Assembly (NCBI GenBank): GCA_010093685.1
Contig: MU006216.1
Coordinates: forward strand, 1,563,065 to 1,627,064
Origin: Ophiobolus disseminans
Lineage: Eukaryota; Ascomycota; Dothideomycetes; Pleosporales; Phaeosphaeriaceae
Length of the DNA stretch: 64,000 nt
Reading direction: 5' to 3'
Both the position numbers and the translations under genes were made by a program. Below the pieces are notes generated by a model. The model worked only from the letters and a program-made list of their open reading frames with translations. It did not search any database and was not told the origin of the DNA. Positions 20,890 to 30,975 of the stretch are shown one piece after another; position 1 is the stretch's first letter, and the number at the start of each line of letters is the position of its first letter.

Positions 20890-21623
20890 CTATTCATCCC
20901 CAATCGGATCCTGGAACGGATCAATCGCGTTCCCTTGCGGATCATACAACTCCATCCGCGTTCCATCATCCAACGTCAAGCTCCACTCCTGCGTATAGTA
21001 CAACCCCCCACGTCCCTTCCTCCTACACCTGAGCCTAACCTCTCCTTGCCTCCGCGTACCCTTGACCCAGAACCGAATGTCGATGCGCCCGTGCACCTGA
21101 TTTATCTCGCCCTTGATCCACGGATACTTTGACGCAAAGTATATCTCGTCACCGAGCTGTTCGCGCACGGCGGGGTTGGTGCGCAGCGCGTAGAGGGTGG
21201 ATGTGACGACGGAGGATTCTTGCTTTTGGTAGTTGAAGAAGGCGCCAGTTGTGATTATGATGGCGATGACGAAGAGGGGGAAGGTTCTGGCGACCTGTGG
21301 GGATATGAGGGGTGGGATGCTGAGAGGAGCGTGTTAGTCGGACATGTCTTGTCTTGTGTGGGGAGAATTGGTAAGGGAACTCACGGTGGCAGAGCGCGGT
21401 TTGGTCGTCGCTCTAAGAGGATTTCACCATCTTTGGGCGGCGGTATGAGGTTCTCGGGCGACCATACACTGGTCGGCGTCTTCCAGGGCACGACTGGCTT
21501 TACTGGATCAACTGCGGGCGACGCGGTGGATGCTGAGCGGGTTGCAGCAAACCGGCGAAGACATTGTAGCTGTGATTGAGGACGCGCTCTTGATAGAGAA
21601 GGCAATATCCGTGGAGGGGGCAT
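20890..21623 (-). CDS. COA1: Cytochrome c oxidase assembly factor Coa1, 222 aa
   Basis: Mitochondrial inner-membrane protein that helps mature newly made Cox1 during complex IV assembly. Exons 21385-21623 and 20890-21319, intron 65 nt with branch CTAAC. I chose the ATG at 21623 because it gives a basic, Ser/Arg-rich presequence (MPPPRILPSLSRARPQ); an upstream ATG at 21677 would place an acidic, aromatic leader in front. One membrane segment, FPLFVIAIMIITTGAFFNY, follows the splice junction. The C-terminal domain carries the family signature FASKYPWIKGEINQ followed by GRIDIRFWVKG. The end is acidic. Length fits fungal Coa1. Confidence 0.88.
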
Positions 21624-22502
21624 TTCGGGTATCTGAGTGCGGTTGACTGCTTCGAAGAAGTGGTGGTGGATAATCATTCGATATCTTGGCGATGTGAGTT
21701 TGCGTGGTTTGCACGCGGACTAGTTCCGGGTTGCCTTCCCGCGACCTCAGCCCTTCTCACAGACCCACCATCATTTCTATGTCTTGCATTATGCGTTTAA
21801 CGTTCGTCTGTCCTTACTGGAGATAAGATGTAATTGCGATCTGTATAATGCATTGATGCCAATTTTGTGGTCTAGCTCCCCAATTGTCATGTGAAGGGTC
21901 AACACTGGAGACGGGTTGTACCTTACTTTCCTCTTTCCATGTCTTTCATCTACGTATGGCTTGTTCGTCTCTCTGGAGATACTCATGTTTCTATGTTCAC
22001 TTGTGTGCTCTCATTCCAATGTACGTCTCTCTCATGTGTCCTAGCACTCCGCGCCTCACCATGATCTGATATGTTACTTCCATCTGCTGTCGGCCCAGAT
22101 GTCTACAATCACTTACCACAATAAAGTTGATGATAGAGAGTGTGCTCTGGTTTTCTTCCCAGGATATGCGCCGAGCCATCCACTCATCTGGTCCTTACCC
22201 CCAATCTCTCTCTGATCGTCTACGGTATGCATCATGCACACGATTTTGCTTCTATAATCTACTTAACCTTGCTTCTACAATCCAGTGCTTGCTCCCACTA
22301 TTCTAATACTGCATCTCGCCGCGCAGTTCCTGCGATGCTGCCTTCAGTCGTCCACAGAGCTAGTCACATGATCGCGTGCTAGCGGCAACGCCAAGGGTTG
22401 CTCCTTCCTCGAGCGTTCATTGCGCACAAAACTTTCACACAACACTTACACCTTCGTCATCACGGCGTTCTCAGTCCCCGAGGCGATAGAATGATAGCGA
22501 TC
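21624..22502. other. Intergenic region
   Basis: About 880 bp upstream of COA1 and of the BTB-family pseudogene. It has several CT-rich blocks. No gene, RNA or repeat recognised. Confidence 0.45.
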
Positions 22503-23757
22503 ATGCCCGGCCTACCATTCCGCAAACCTGCCGCTGTATCACTCGTGCAAGACCAAGATGTTTACCTCGTAGACGAGGACAAGGCCGACTTTCCATCACC
22601 GTCATCGGCGCTGCAGAGGAAAACGGTGTTAAGCACGTCACTGGTGTATAAGTCTTGAAAGAAGCCTGCATGAAGTCTCGCTACTTGCGTCCATTGATCG
22701 ATATCAGCAAAGATCCGACCGAGATCACTTTGGGCCGGCGAGCTCAAGCGCTCCGGTACCAACAAGCACGGTCAGCACGAGGGCGAGAATCGGGAGGGTC
22801 TCCTCGTTGTTATGGCGCACCTGCACGGTCTGGACGAGCAAAAGATGGAAGAGCTCGGCTTGTACAAGATTTCCGTTCTGGGGGTCTGATACGCCATCGC
22901 ATACGCAGAGCGTGACCAATCCGGCTCAGCCAAGGCCAAGCTCAAGGACTGGTTCGTGAAGTGGTATGAGGCGAGCATGGATGGGATCGACCTCAATATT
23001 GACTCCGCTCGAGGCCTCGCAATGCCATGTCAGCTCCTCGATCACGCCCATGCCTTCGCCCGCGTGACCAAGTGGCTTCCCTACAACCGTATTGGCCATG
23101 TGAAGGAGCGCCCGCCAAAGGGCTTTATGGGTAGCAAAGACCTGCATTTGCCGCCTGGAGAGTTCGTCGGTGAGTAGCTTGCTACCACAATTTATCGAAC
23201 CCTTACTAATCATACCAGGACCAGTCAACCACGCCCGAGGTGGACGTAAGACATCACTGCACAAGAGTCTCTACAAGAAATGCGGGCACCTACTCCGCTA
23301 CGACACCGACAAGTGTACCTGCTGGGACTCCACCGTAGGCCAATACTTCTATGCACTCACCAAGATCGATGTCTTCCCTGTCGAAGATGTCATCAGCTAC
23401 TCGTCCATCCAGCAAATCACCGGCCGTCTCGGCAGGTTCGAGTACAACCACATGCCGGCCTGTCGACGATGCCGCCAAATGGACTGGGAGTCAGTCGTCC
23501 TCAAAGCCAAGGCTAATACCGAACATTACTTCAACGGCTTGTGCCTCGACTGCATGGACCGTTCGAAGCCGTAGGGCAAGAACCTGGATGACGAGTACTG
23601 GAAGCATAACGAGAGCGTAGGCGTTCGCTGGGATACGCGTTGCCGCACCACCCACAACCAGTCTACTTGGCATGTCTCTTGGCTCGGTCGTCCCGACACG
23701 CGTGAGAAAAGCATGCGGATGCAGGATATTTATCGTAGTGAGGATGGGGAGGAGTGA
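22503..23757 (+). pseudogene. Decayed BTB/POZ-like family gene
   Basis: A continuous match to a common Dothideomycete BTB-like family is broken by in-frame stops at 22649-22651 (TAA), 22887-22889 (TGA) and 23572-23574 (TAG), plus a frameshift near 22730. Preserved blocks: HVTG, stop, VLKEACMKSRYLR; ELKRSG ... LLVVMAHLHGLDEQ; YAIAYAERDQSG; CQLLDHAHAFARVTKWLPYN; PVNHARGGRKTSLHKSLY. A Cys cluster then follows, CRRC ... GLCLDCMDRSKP, continuing past a stop into DDEYWKHNESV. The 49-nt intron 23170-23218 (GTGAGT, ACTAAT, CCAG) still has perfect splice signals and keeps phase, so decay is recent. All three stops could arise by single C-to-T changes (CAA, CGA, CAG), which is inference. Confidence 0.7.
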
Positions 23758-24064
23758 GGTCTAATCGTCTCAGGCTGTTAGAGACTTATGTGTTGTTTTC
23801 TTCACAGCAATACAAAACACGATGTTGGCTGTCTCACAATGAGATGTTGGAAGCATGACAGAATCTCGAGGGCTGTTCTGTAGTGCAGGAGCCCACAAGG
23901 CGATATCCCTCGTTGATCAACGATAGAAGGAGATCACGGACTCTGAAGGGGTCTCACTCCGGGTTGATAGAGATCAGCTGAATGAAATCATGCTCCATTG
24001 TCGTATCTATAGTACACACTCATGAGAGTCGTGAAAAGGTCGCCCAAGCTGCTAGCGCCACATT
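23758..24064. other. Intergenic region
   Basis: About 300 bp between the pseudogene and the 3' end of the dehydrogenase gene. Nothing recognised. Confidence 0.4.
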
Positions 24065-25117
24065 CTAACCGCTGACAATTGTACCACCGTTGGGGTGGAG
24101 TGTCTGACCGCATATTGAGCTGGAATCATTACTTGCCAAGAACACAAAGCACGTTGCGATCTCGCTGGGCTGCGATGGCCTACCAATCGGCGCAGTGAAT
24201 TGCTTCATAGCCTCGTCATTCATCTACACGTGGGATGAAGTCAGCGTCTGTCTCACACATAATTCGTATATAGGTCTTACCGTAGCCGGAATGAGCGGTG
24301 TCCAGACCGGGCCTGGCGCCACTGCATTTACTCTTATGCCTTTGTTGACATATTGGTTTGACAGACCGCGGGTAAAGGATATGATGGCGCCCTTTGTGCT
24401 GGTGTAGTCGAGCAAATCTGGACGTCCGATGTAGGCGTTGATGGAAGCGTTGTTGATAATCGTTGAGCCCTTCTTCATGTGTGGCAGGGTATACTTGGAG
24501 AGGTAGAAGAAGGGGTGGATGTTGGTGTTGAAGGTGTGTACCCACTGGTCCCTATGGGAGGTCAGTATGAACCCTTCACACTCCAGGAATAAGTTGCGTA
24601 CTCGTCCAGGTCTTTGATATCCTCTACCATCATTTGGTATGCGTGGTTGTTCACCAAGATGTCAATGCCACCCATCTGCTTGACGGCCTCTTCGACAACC
24701 TTCTTGCAGTTCTCGCGGTCCTTCAGGTCCGTAGCGTATGTGTAGCATTTAGCGCCCTTCTCCTCAACAAGCCGGACAGTCTCCTTGGCGTCATCCTCTT
24801 CCTCTGGTAAATATGCGATGAAGCTGTCGGCGCCTTCCATGGCGTAAAGCACAGCTATTGATCTGCCAATTCCAGAATCTCCGCCAGTGATGACAGCCTT
24901 CTTGCCTTTGAGCTTTCCAGCAGCCTTGTATAATTCACGACCACCGTCAGCGGTAGGGAGGTGGTCGACTTGAGGAGGCGGATCCATAACGGTCTGCCAT
25001 CCCGGAACTTTCTGGTGTTGCACCTCGGGCTGGTGACCTGGAGTTGTGTCAGAGTGTGAGCTTGCAGGAGTGCTTATAGAGCATACCATGCTCGAATTGA
25101 CCCTTGCTAGAAGACAT
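24065..25117 (-). CDS. Short-chain dehydrogenase/reductase, 298 aa
   Basis: NAD(P)-dependent oxidoreductase of the SDR superfamily, resembling the YghA / general-stress-protein-39 group; substrate unknown. Exons 25087-25117, 24602-25037, 24281-24551, 24065-24223; introns of 49, 50 and 57 nt, phase conserved. The start MSSSKGQFEHG is encoded in a 31-nt first exon. Motifs: cofactor loop GGDSGIGRSI near residue 70, the structural motif reading VNNHAYQ (usually NNAG or NNAAYQ), Ser in NNASINAY, the catalytic pair in YTSTKGA, and VAPGPVWTPL. The N-terminal 50-residue extension rich in Gln and Pro (WQTVMDPPPQVDHLP) is typical of this subgroup. The C terminus GQTLHPNGGTIVSG is complete. Probably cytosolic. 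Confidence 0.88.
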
Positions 25118-26281
25118 TTTGATTCGTGCTGAAAGTGTTTGGTTGTTCTTGCGGTATCTCAAAGTCGAAATGAGTTGGTTCAGGTGTATTCGCAGTGGTT
25201 GTTGTAATGAATATCGCTCTTGCTCAGAGCAGAACTTTTATCGCGCTCATAATTTTGAGTGACATCACAACCTAGTCACCGTGTGCTAACATCATCGAGG
25301 TGGAGCAGCGACATGGAAGATGATCGAATCGATATATTACAAGTCTAATCTGGCATTTGGGTTTGGAAAGCACAGATATGGTGTTATTAGAGCCAACTCG
25401 AGTGTTACTTCTACACTCTGGGAATGATCGCGACCGTTTCAGCCCTATCCGAAGTTTCGATTATTCGCGCTGTCATAGGATCGGCTATATTATCGTTCGG
25501 ACGGCAAGTAGCGAAAAGCATTGGCAAGAAAGCTACCCGAGTCTTTGAGCTGGACAAGCAACTGGAGCGAATCGTCACCTGAAGAATTCTGCGATCAGGA
25601 TGTTCTTTCCACCACAACGTCAGCGTAAAGCGCATGCGTCGCAATCAAGCCATCTCTCTCGTTTCCATGCTCCGGGTAACCGGCCCACGTTCTCTTGCAA
25701 TACCGTTCAACTTCCACAAATCAATTCGCAATCTCCAGCCTCAGCATCCTGCGATGACGATGTGAACCTATTCTCGGCTCCATTTGGCCATGACATCATG
25801 TTTCACCTGACAAAATCAGGGTCCAGCACGCTGCGCTAACCAGTTCTGACGGACTACCAACCCCAAGCCCTAGCCCCAACGTCTATCATGCCTCAAGACG
25901 GCAGCGGGCTGGAAGCTTTCTCGAAATGAAAACAAGCCACACCGCATCCTGGACATCGCGGCGCACGTCATGCGCCACGACTCGTACATTTGCGGGCAGG
26001 TGTTCGCGGTCCCTGCATGACGTACCCCTGTCTCACGATAGGTGATCTTGCACTGAACCTGGGGGCTGACGGCTGGGAATCTTGTTTTTGGCGTTTGGAG
26101 AGGTGGGTGGAGTAGGTCCGAATGCGTGATGTTAGAAAGTATAAGACTGCAGTGAATTGCTCGTTGTTCACATTATCATCACAACAATCAAACACACTTC
26201 AAGTTCAAAACTTCAAATCCAGCTGCAATATATCATCCACTACTACACCATCAACCAACCAACCAACCAACCATCGCCAAC
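25118..26281. other. Intergenic region between divergent genes
   Basis: About 1.16 kb between the dehydrogenase start and the small basic protein gene. A TATAAGA string near 26139 and a CA-rich leader lie before the latter. No gene recognised. Confidence 0.45.
26252..26271 (+). repeat. (CAAC)5 microsatellite in the leader of the next gene
   Basis: Five perfect CAAC copies ending ten bases before the ATG at 26282. It is part of the likely 5' untranslated region. Confidence 0.9.
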
Positions 26282-26703
26282 ATGCCTATCATGCGCCGCA
26301 CCCCACGCACCACCGTTGCTCCCCGCACAACGCGGACTACCCGCTCCGCCGCTCGCCCTAGCCTCAAGACCCGTCTGTTAGGTGGAGGCCGCAAGACCCA
26401 CGCTACCACTGCGAGAAGGGCTCCAGCGACCACGACCACTACCACGACCACCAGAACGACCCGCACAACACATGGACACGCTGCTGCCACGCCTGTGCAC
26501 CACCACAAGCGCCACGCCACAATGGGTGACAAGGTCTCGGGTGCATTAATGAAGTTGCGAGGAAGCCTGACCAGGAGGCCCGGTCTCAAGGTAAGTCGAA
26601 AATGAACCCGAACCTGATAAGACTGTGTTCTAACGATAAGCAGGCTGCTGGTACTCGCCGTATGCACGGCACTGATGGACGTAATGCTCGACGCGTCTAC
26701 TAG
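26282..26703 (+). CDS. Small basic Thr/Arg-rich conserved protein, 122 aa
   Basis: Exons 26282-26590 and 26644-26703 around a 53-nt GT-AG intron, phase 0. Residues 1-75 are low-complexity, rich in Arg, Thr and Ala with a run of eight Thr. The C-terminal third is the conserved part: HKRHATMGDKVSGALMKL, then GSLTRRPGLK, then after the intron AAGTRRMHGTDGRNARRVY. I recall this C-terminal signature in small proteins of many filamentous ascomycetes, without a known function. The high positive charge suggests nucleic-acid or membrane-surface binding, which is inference. The (CAAC)5 leader and the strong C/G codon bias suggest good expression. Confidence 0.72.
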
Positions 26704-26984
26704 AATGTTCAGGACGGCTTTTGAAAAAGAACGATTCTCTTTTGTTGTTGTATAATATGTCGAAGCGATGAATGTTTGCTTATGACGACGATACCCACGT
26801 CCCTAGCGTTTAGTAATTGAGAATTTTATGACGAATTGTAAATCATGCTTCTGTGCATCCTTATATGCTGATGACTGGTGAGGATTTTCTGAAACACTTC
26901 AGAGTGATCACAAAGAATGGGAATGTATCTAGCTAGACTTGACTCAGTGAGTGTGTATCTTTTAAGGATATGACCTCCTTGCTC

Positions 26985-29900
26985 TCAGGTCGTTCGAATA
27001 GTCAAATCTCCTCCAAATAGCTTGCCGACTTTATAAACATTCCGCGGTCGAGGCAGCCTACCGTTGACCTAGCTTTGGTGTCAGTGTTTGTTAAGATAGA
27101 CAATTAGGCTACGTACTAAGGTTCCGTCTCTGAAAGCCAACTCCGTTTGGCCGTCGTTCATTGGGATTGCGTTGTCGGGCAGACCGAAAGCTGCTTTGAG
27201 AGTTTGCTCATCTTCCTCATCCACATCCATATTTTGGTCCATATCAGATTGATTGCTGTTCATTGTGGATCCTGGGGGCTTCCATGCACCGTCGCTTTCA
27301 TCATGTATGTCTTGTAATCCGAGCCTTCGCTTGTGTGCGAGCCGATGGTTTGGTCCGAAAAATGTCTTTCTCGAAGGCCTTGCTTTGATCTCGGCAATCT
27401 TTTGCGCCTTCTCAGCCTCGGACATTGTCTCGATGGAAGGCTTTTGCTTCTGTATGGGAACGTCCTGCGGCCTGGCATGTCTCTTTACGCCATCGGGCAC
27501 GAGAAATTTGGGAGACGGTGGTGGTCTGGTGCGTTCAAATGGATTGAATGTCATATCCTCGATCCTGTCCTCTAGAGCCTGCACTTGGGGCTGAAACCGC
27601 TTTGTCGCGATGTCTATTTGTGGCTGGCGATTTAAGCTCGGGGCACTCTTCTTTGCTTTCCTGACAGGATTCGCACTGTGATTTTGCCTCTGCGCTGATT
27701 TTCGTGGAGCACCTCTCTTGGTAGTATTGAGTTCATTTTGCACGGATGGGTTGTGAGAGCTTGATGTCACGCGGTACTCCGAATACTTAGCCTCATATCG
27801 GGTTCGGACGTCTGCACTGGTAAACCCATAAAGTTTCTTACCTCTATGGGCCCCATCGATCTTAGAACCATTGAACTGGGGAAAGCTCGATAGTGTTGAT
27901 CGAACACTATTCTCCCATGAGCCTTCTCCGACTTGCAAGTGTGGAAAATTGTGTGCTATCCACAGGAGGATCTGCGACGTGGTCATACTGAGACCATTTG
28001 CAGCCACGAGGGCAATCCTCGCTAACTGACGGGGCGTATAGCGCTTCTCGCTTGGGAGGTTTGGCGAGATGTCTCGGTTGCTGTCGTTCCATTCGCTCAT
28101 TTCAGGCGGCACCTGGGCAATAGATCGTGAGCCTGTCCATGTCGAAGCGTCAGATGGCGACTGTTCAGATTCCGACGCCACAGGATTGCCCATATCGACT
28201 TCCAGTCCGGGAACAGTAGCTGATGTGGAATGAATGTCGTTCATGGGAGCGCTCGATGCAGAGTGTTCTGTCACTTCCGTCACCATCCCACATTGTGGTG
28301 AACGTGGCAACTGGTGGTCGTCACCCTGGCTATGAGTCGTCCTGCTGAGCAGATCGTTGGGCGGCAACGGCGCAGTCCGACCAATAGAGTGTTCTGATAG
28401 CTTGAGTGGACTCTGCTCTGTAGAGTGGCTGAGGCGGTTTTGCTTATGCAGGTACACCTGGGGCGGGCTATTAGCATTCTGGCTTAGAGGCGCATGAGGG
28501 CTTTGTGATGTTTGTTTCTCGAGGATCATTGCAGATAGAAAGGTTGTCTCAGAGCGTTGCAAATAACCAACCTTCTTCTGTACCATTTTTGGCGTCGCTA
28601 CAAGACCAGACCGGAACCAAGGTAAAGGTGAGTGCTCCTCGGCTGGTTGCGAAATCGGCAGGGGACCAGACACTGACCCAGATGAGTCGTCATGTACTTT
28701 TGATGCATTGGAAGAGATCAGTTCGGGAGTTTCTGGTATTTCGAGCTTTCTAGACTCCCTTATGAGCGACTGCTTTTGGGATCCGCGGCTGTTATGTTCG
28801 TCAGCATATCAATGCGAGAATATCAAGTTACTTACCATATCACTTCGTCTGCGTCCTTCTTTGCAAGGACGCGTTGCTTCTGGCATCTTGAGCACAATAC
28901 AGTGGCGGAGGTGATTGTTTGCGACCGACTTTTGTCAAGCAGTACAGAGATTTCAAGACGCTCGGGAACATCACCAGTGGCACATCCTTGCGGATGGCGG
29001 AAAGAGTTGGGTATGTCTAGTTGGCTGGAGCGTTGCGTGGGCGTGTTCGGAACTTCGCTGCGCTCAGTATTGTACATATGCGACTCGATTACTGTAAAAT
29101 CTCCGAGATTTTTGCTTGGCCTATTAGTGCTCTCACAGGCGCCTTCACTATTCGAGAGAGCCTTCGAAGACTCAGCATTGGATGATAATAATGATAAGTC
29201 CTCGAGGTTAGGTCTCTGTTCAAGTTCTGGAGGAGGGCGCTCATGACTAAGTTCTTGTTGGTCTGCAGAGCCGTCCAGCTCGATTGTGTGGCGATTCGTG
29301 TCTGCCAAAACAAGGTAAGATTGCTGGTCACCACGCTTACTTGTTTTGCGCGACTCGACCGAGCTACACTTGGCGTCTAGGAAGGCTGCAGGGGCCTTCT
29401 CCGCGATAGTGTTCGTGTACGATTTCGAGGTCAGTGATGGTCTTTCCACTGTTGGGGTAAGTCGGTTCGAGAAGAAAGCACGTGGTGCAGTGGGAATCGA
29501 TGAAGTACGCCTTGGTACGGCATTGCAGCATTTTATGCATCTCCAACGTTGCCTGTTCAGGTCAGCCGGAACTGCAGTGGGAATAAAAACATATAAATGC
29601 AACTTACGGGTCAACTCCTTCGATGAGCGGCGGTGATCGGCAGCTATCATGATAATTCTTGTGACAGCTAGGACAAGTAATCATCGGGTCGTACTTGACG
29701 TTCGTACTTTTCGAGCAAATTAGACACACAGGCTTGCCCAAACACCTGGCTACCGCATCCGAATGTATGTTCGCGCGAGTCGCACTGCTTTTTCTCGAGA
29801 TAGGACTGTCATGTCGGAGCCTGTACTCCGCAGCATGGAGGTGATCTGAGGAGGAAAAAGATTGCCTAGCACGCTCAGAGACATGCAGTGGCGCTTTCAA

Positions 29901-30201
29901 GCCGTCTGAATATGGTTTACCAGAAGGCTTAGTACGGTTGCTATGCGTCCAATGTGTCAGATGATAATCATCTCAAAGAACGACAGCTGCCTCACCTGCG
30001 CCGAGTCTCGTCTCCACGTGCTTGGGATCCCAATGACGGACCTGTTGGACTCGGTATTCCGGTGCTAGCTTGGCTGTTATGGGGAGCGTTGGGCTGCCTC
30101 TTCATAGGGGGCGGTGATATTTGCGTAGAATTGCGTTCCCATTCAATGCGTTGGCAATCAAGGTCAGCATTGCGTTTTGGCGATCGGTCTATGCCAGTCA
30201 T
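26985..30201 (-). CDS. PHD-finger plus forkhead-domain regulator, 1003 aa
   Basis: Five exons: 29996-30201, 29608-29940, 28836-29552, 27117-28788, 26985-27068; introns of 47-55 nt, phase conserved throughout. A PHD zinc finger lies at about residues 139-186 (PVCLIC ... ITCPSCHKNYHDSC ... RWRCIKCC) and is split by intron 2. A Cys pair VLCSRCQKQR follows near residue 400. A forkhead-type winged helix lies at about 667-750 (KRYTPRQLARIALVA ... QILLWIAHNFPHL ... SWENSVRSTLSSFP). The C terminus LAFRDGTLVNGRLPRPRNVY continues to GKLFGGDL, a conserved tail reached only by splicing the last exon. A 39-nt segment (29302-29340) with good splice signals could be an optional intron without changing frame. 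Likely a nuclear chromatin reader and DNA-binding factor; targets unknown. Confidence 0.8.
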
Positions 30202-30975
30202 GGCCCAAGATGTGGAAACAAAGTTTGCGAAAGTTGCAAATATGATGATGTAGAATCTATGATGTGCAAGATACTCGAGTTAGCTGCCGAGCCGACAATG
30301 TTGTGTTTTCTTAGGATACGCGAGGAAGAGCATCAGATCTTTTCAGTTATTTTGATAGCAGCATTTCGCCCATTGGAGGCTTCCTCTCGAGCACAGATGG
30401 CAGGTCGAACATGCAAGCATTCACTCCTGCGATGTAAAGAGCCACGCAAGAGCGCCGGAGGGAAACCATCACAACTTTCTGCGATCTAACCTTTTACCAG
30501 TAATCATCATGCCACGGGATTGCTTGAACGCAGTGTGGACCAGGGACCTTTTTGAGACATACCTATAGTTTTCAGGACCAGCCCGATCAATGGGTCTCCA
30601 GTCTCGAGCCTGTCTCTTTTCGTTTGCTGGCTATCCTCTCCAGGTGCCGCTTCCGTAATGAGGAAAGAGGAAAGAGGAAAGAGGAAAGCGAAAAGGCGGC
30701 AATCTGCGTGCAGGCATGGGAGCTGCTGTCTTACGAAGTTAGCGATACGTGTGGAGAGGTTAGCGTCCGGGAGAGGGAACTGGTGGTGGAGGGTCCGTGA
30801 GGTAGCGAGTCGAGCTTAGGTTGAGACCTCCAAAACGCGCTAGCACGTGACGGGGTCGGCCTCAGGCAAACTTCAGTGGGGCAGACGATGCCGCATCTGT
30901 CCTCCGAGGCGCATTGCAAGCCAGACCCGCCACTTATCCCGCTCGACAACGTGCAAGTCCACAGGTCGCTAGAAC
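30202..30975. other. Shared promoter region of divergent genes
   Basis: About 770 bp between the PHD/forkhead gene (minus) and the Cex1-like gene (plus). Apart from a short purine repeat at 30661-30688, nothing is recognised. Confidence 0.5.
30661..30688 (+). repeat. Four tandem copies of AGGAAAG
   Basis: Perfect 7-bp unit repeated four times, polypurine on the plus strand, in the divergent promoter region. It may be a nucleosome-poor promoter tract. Confidence 0.9.
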
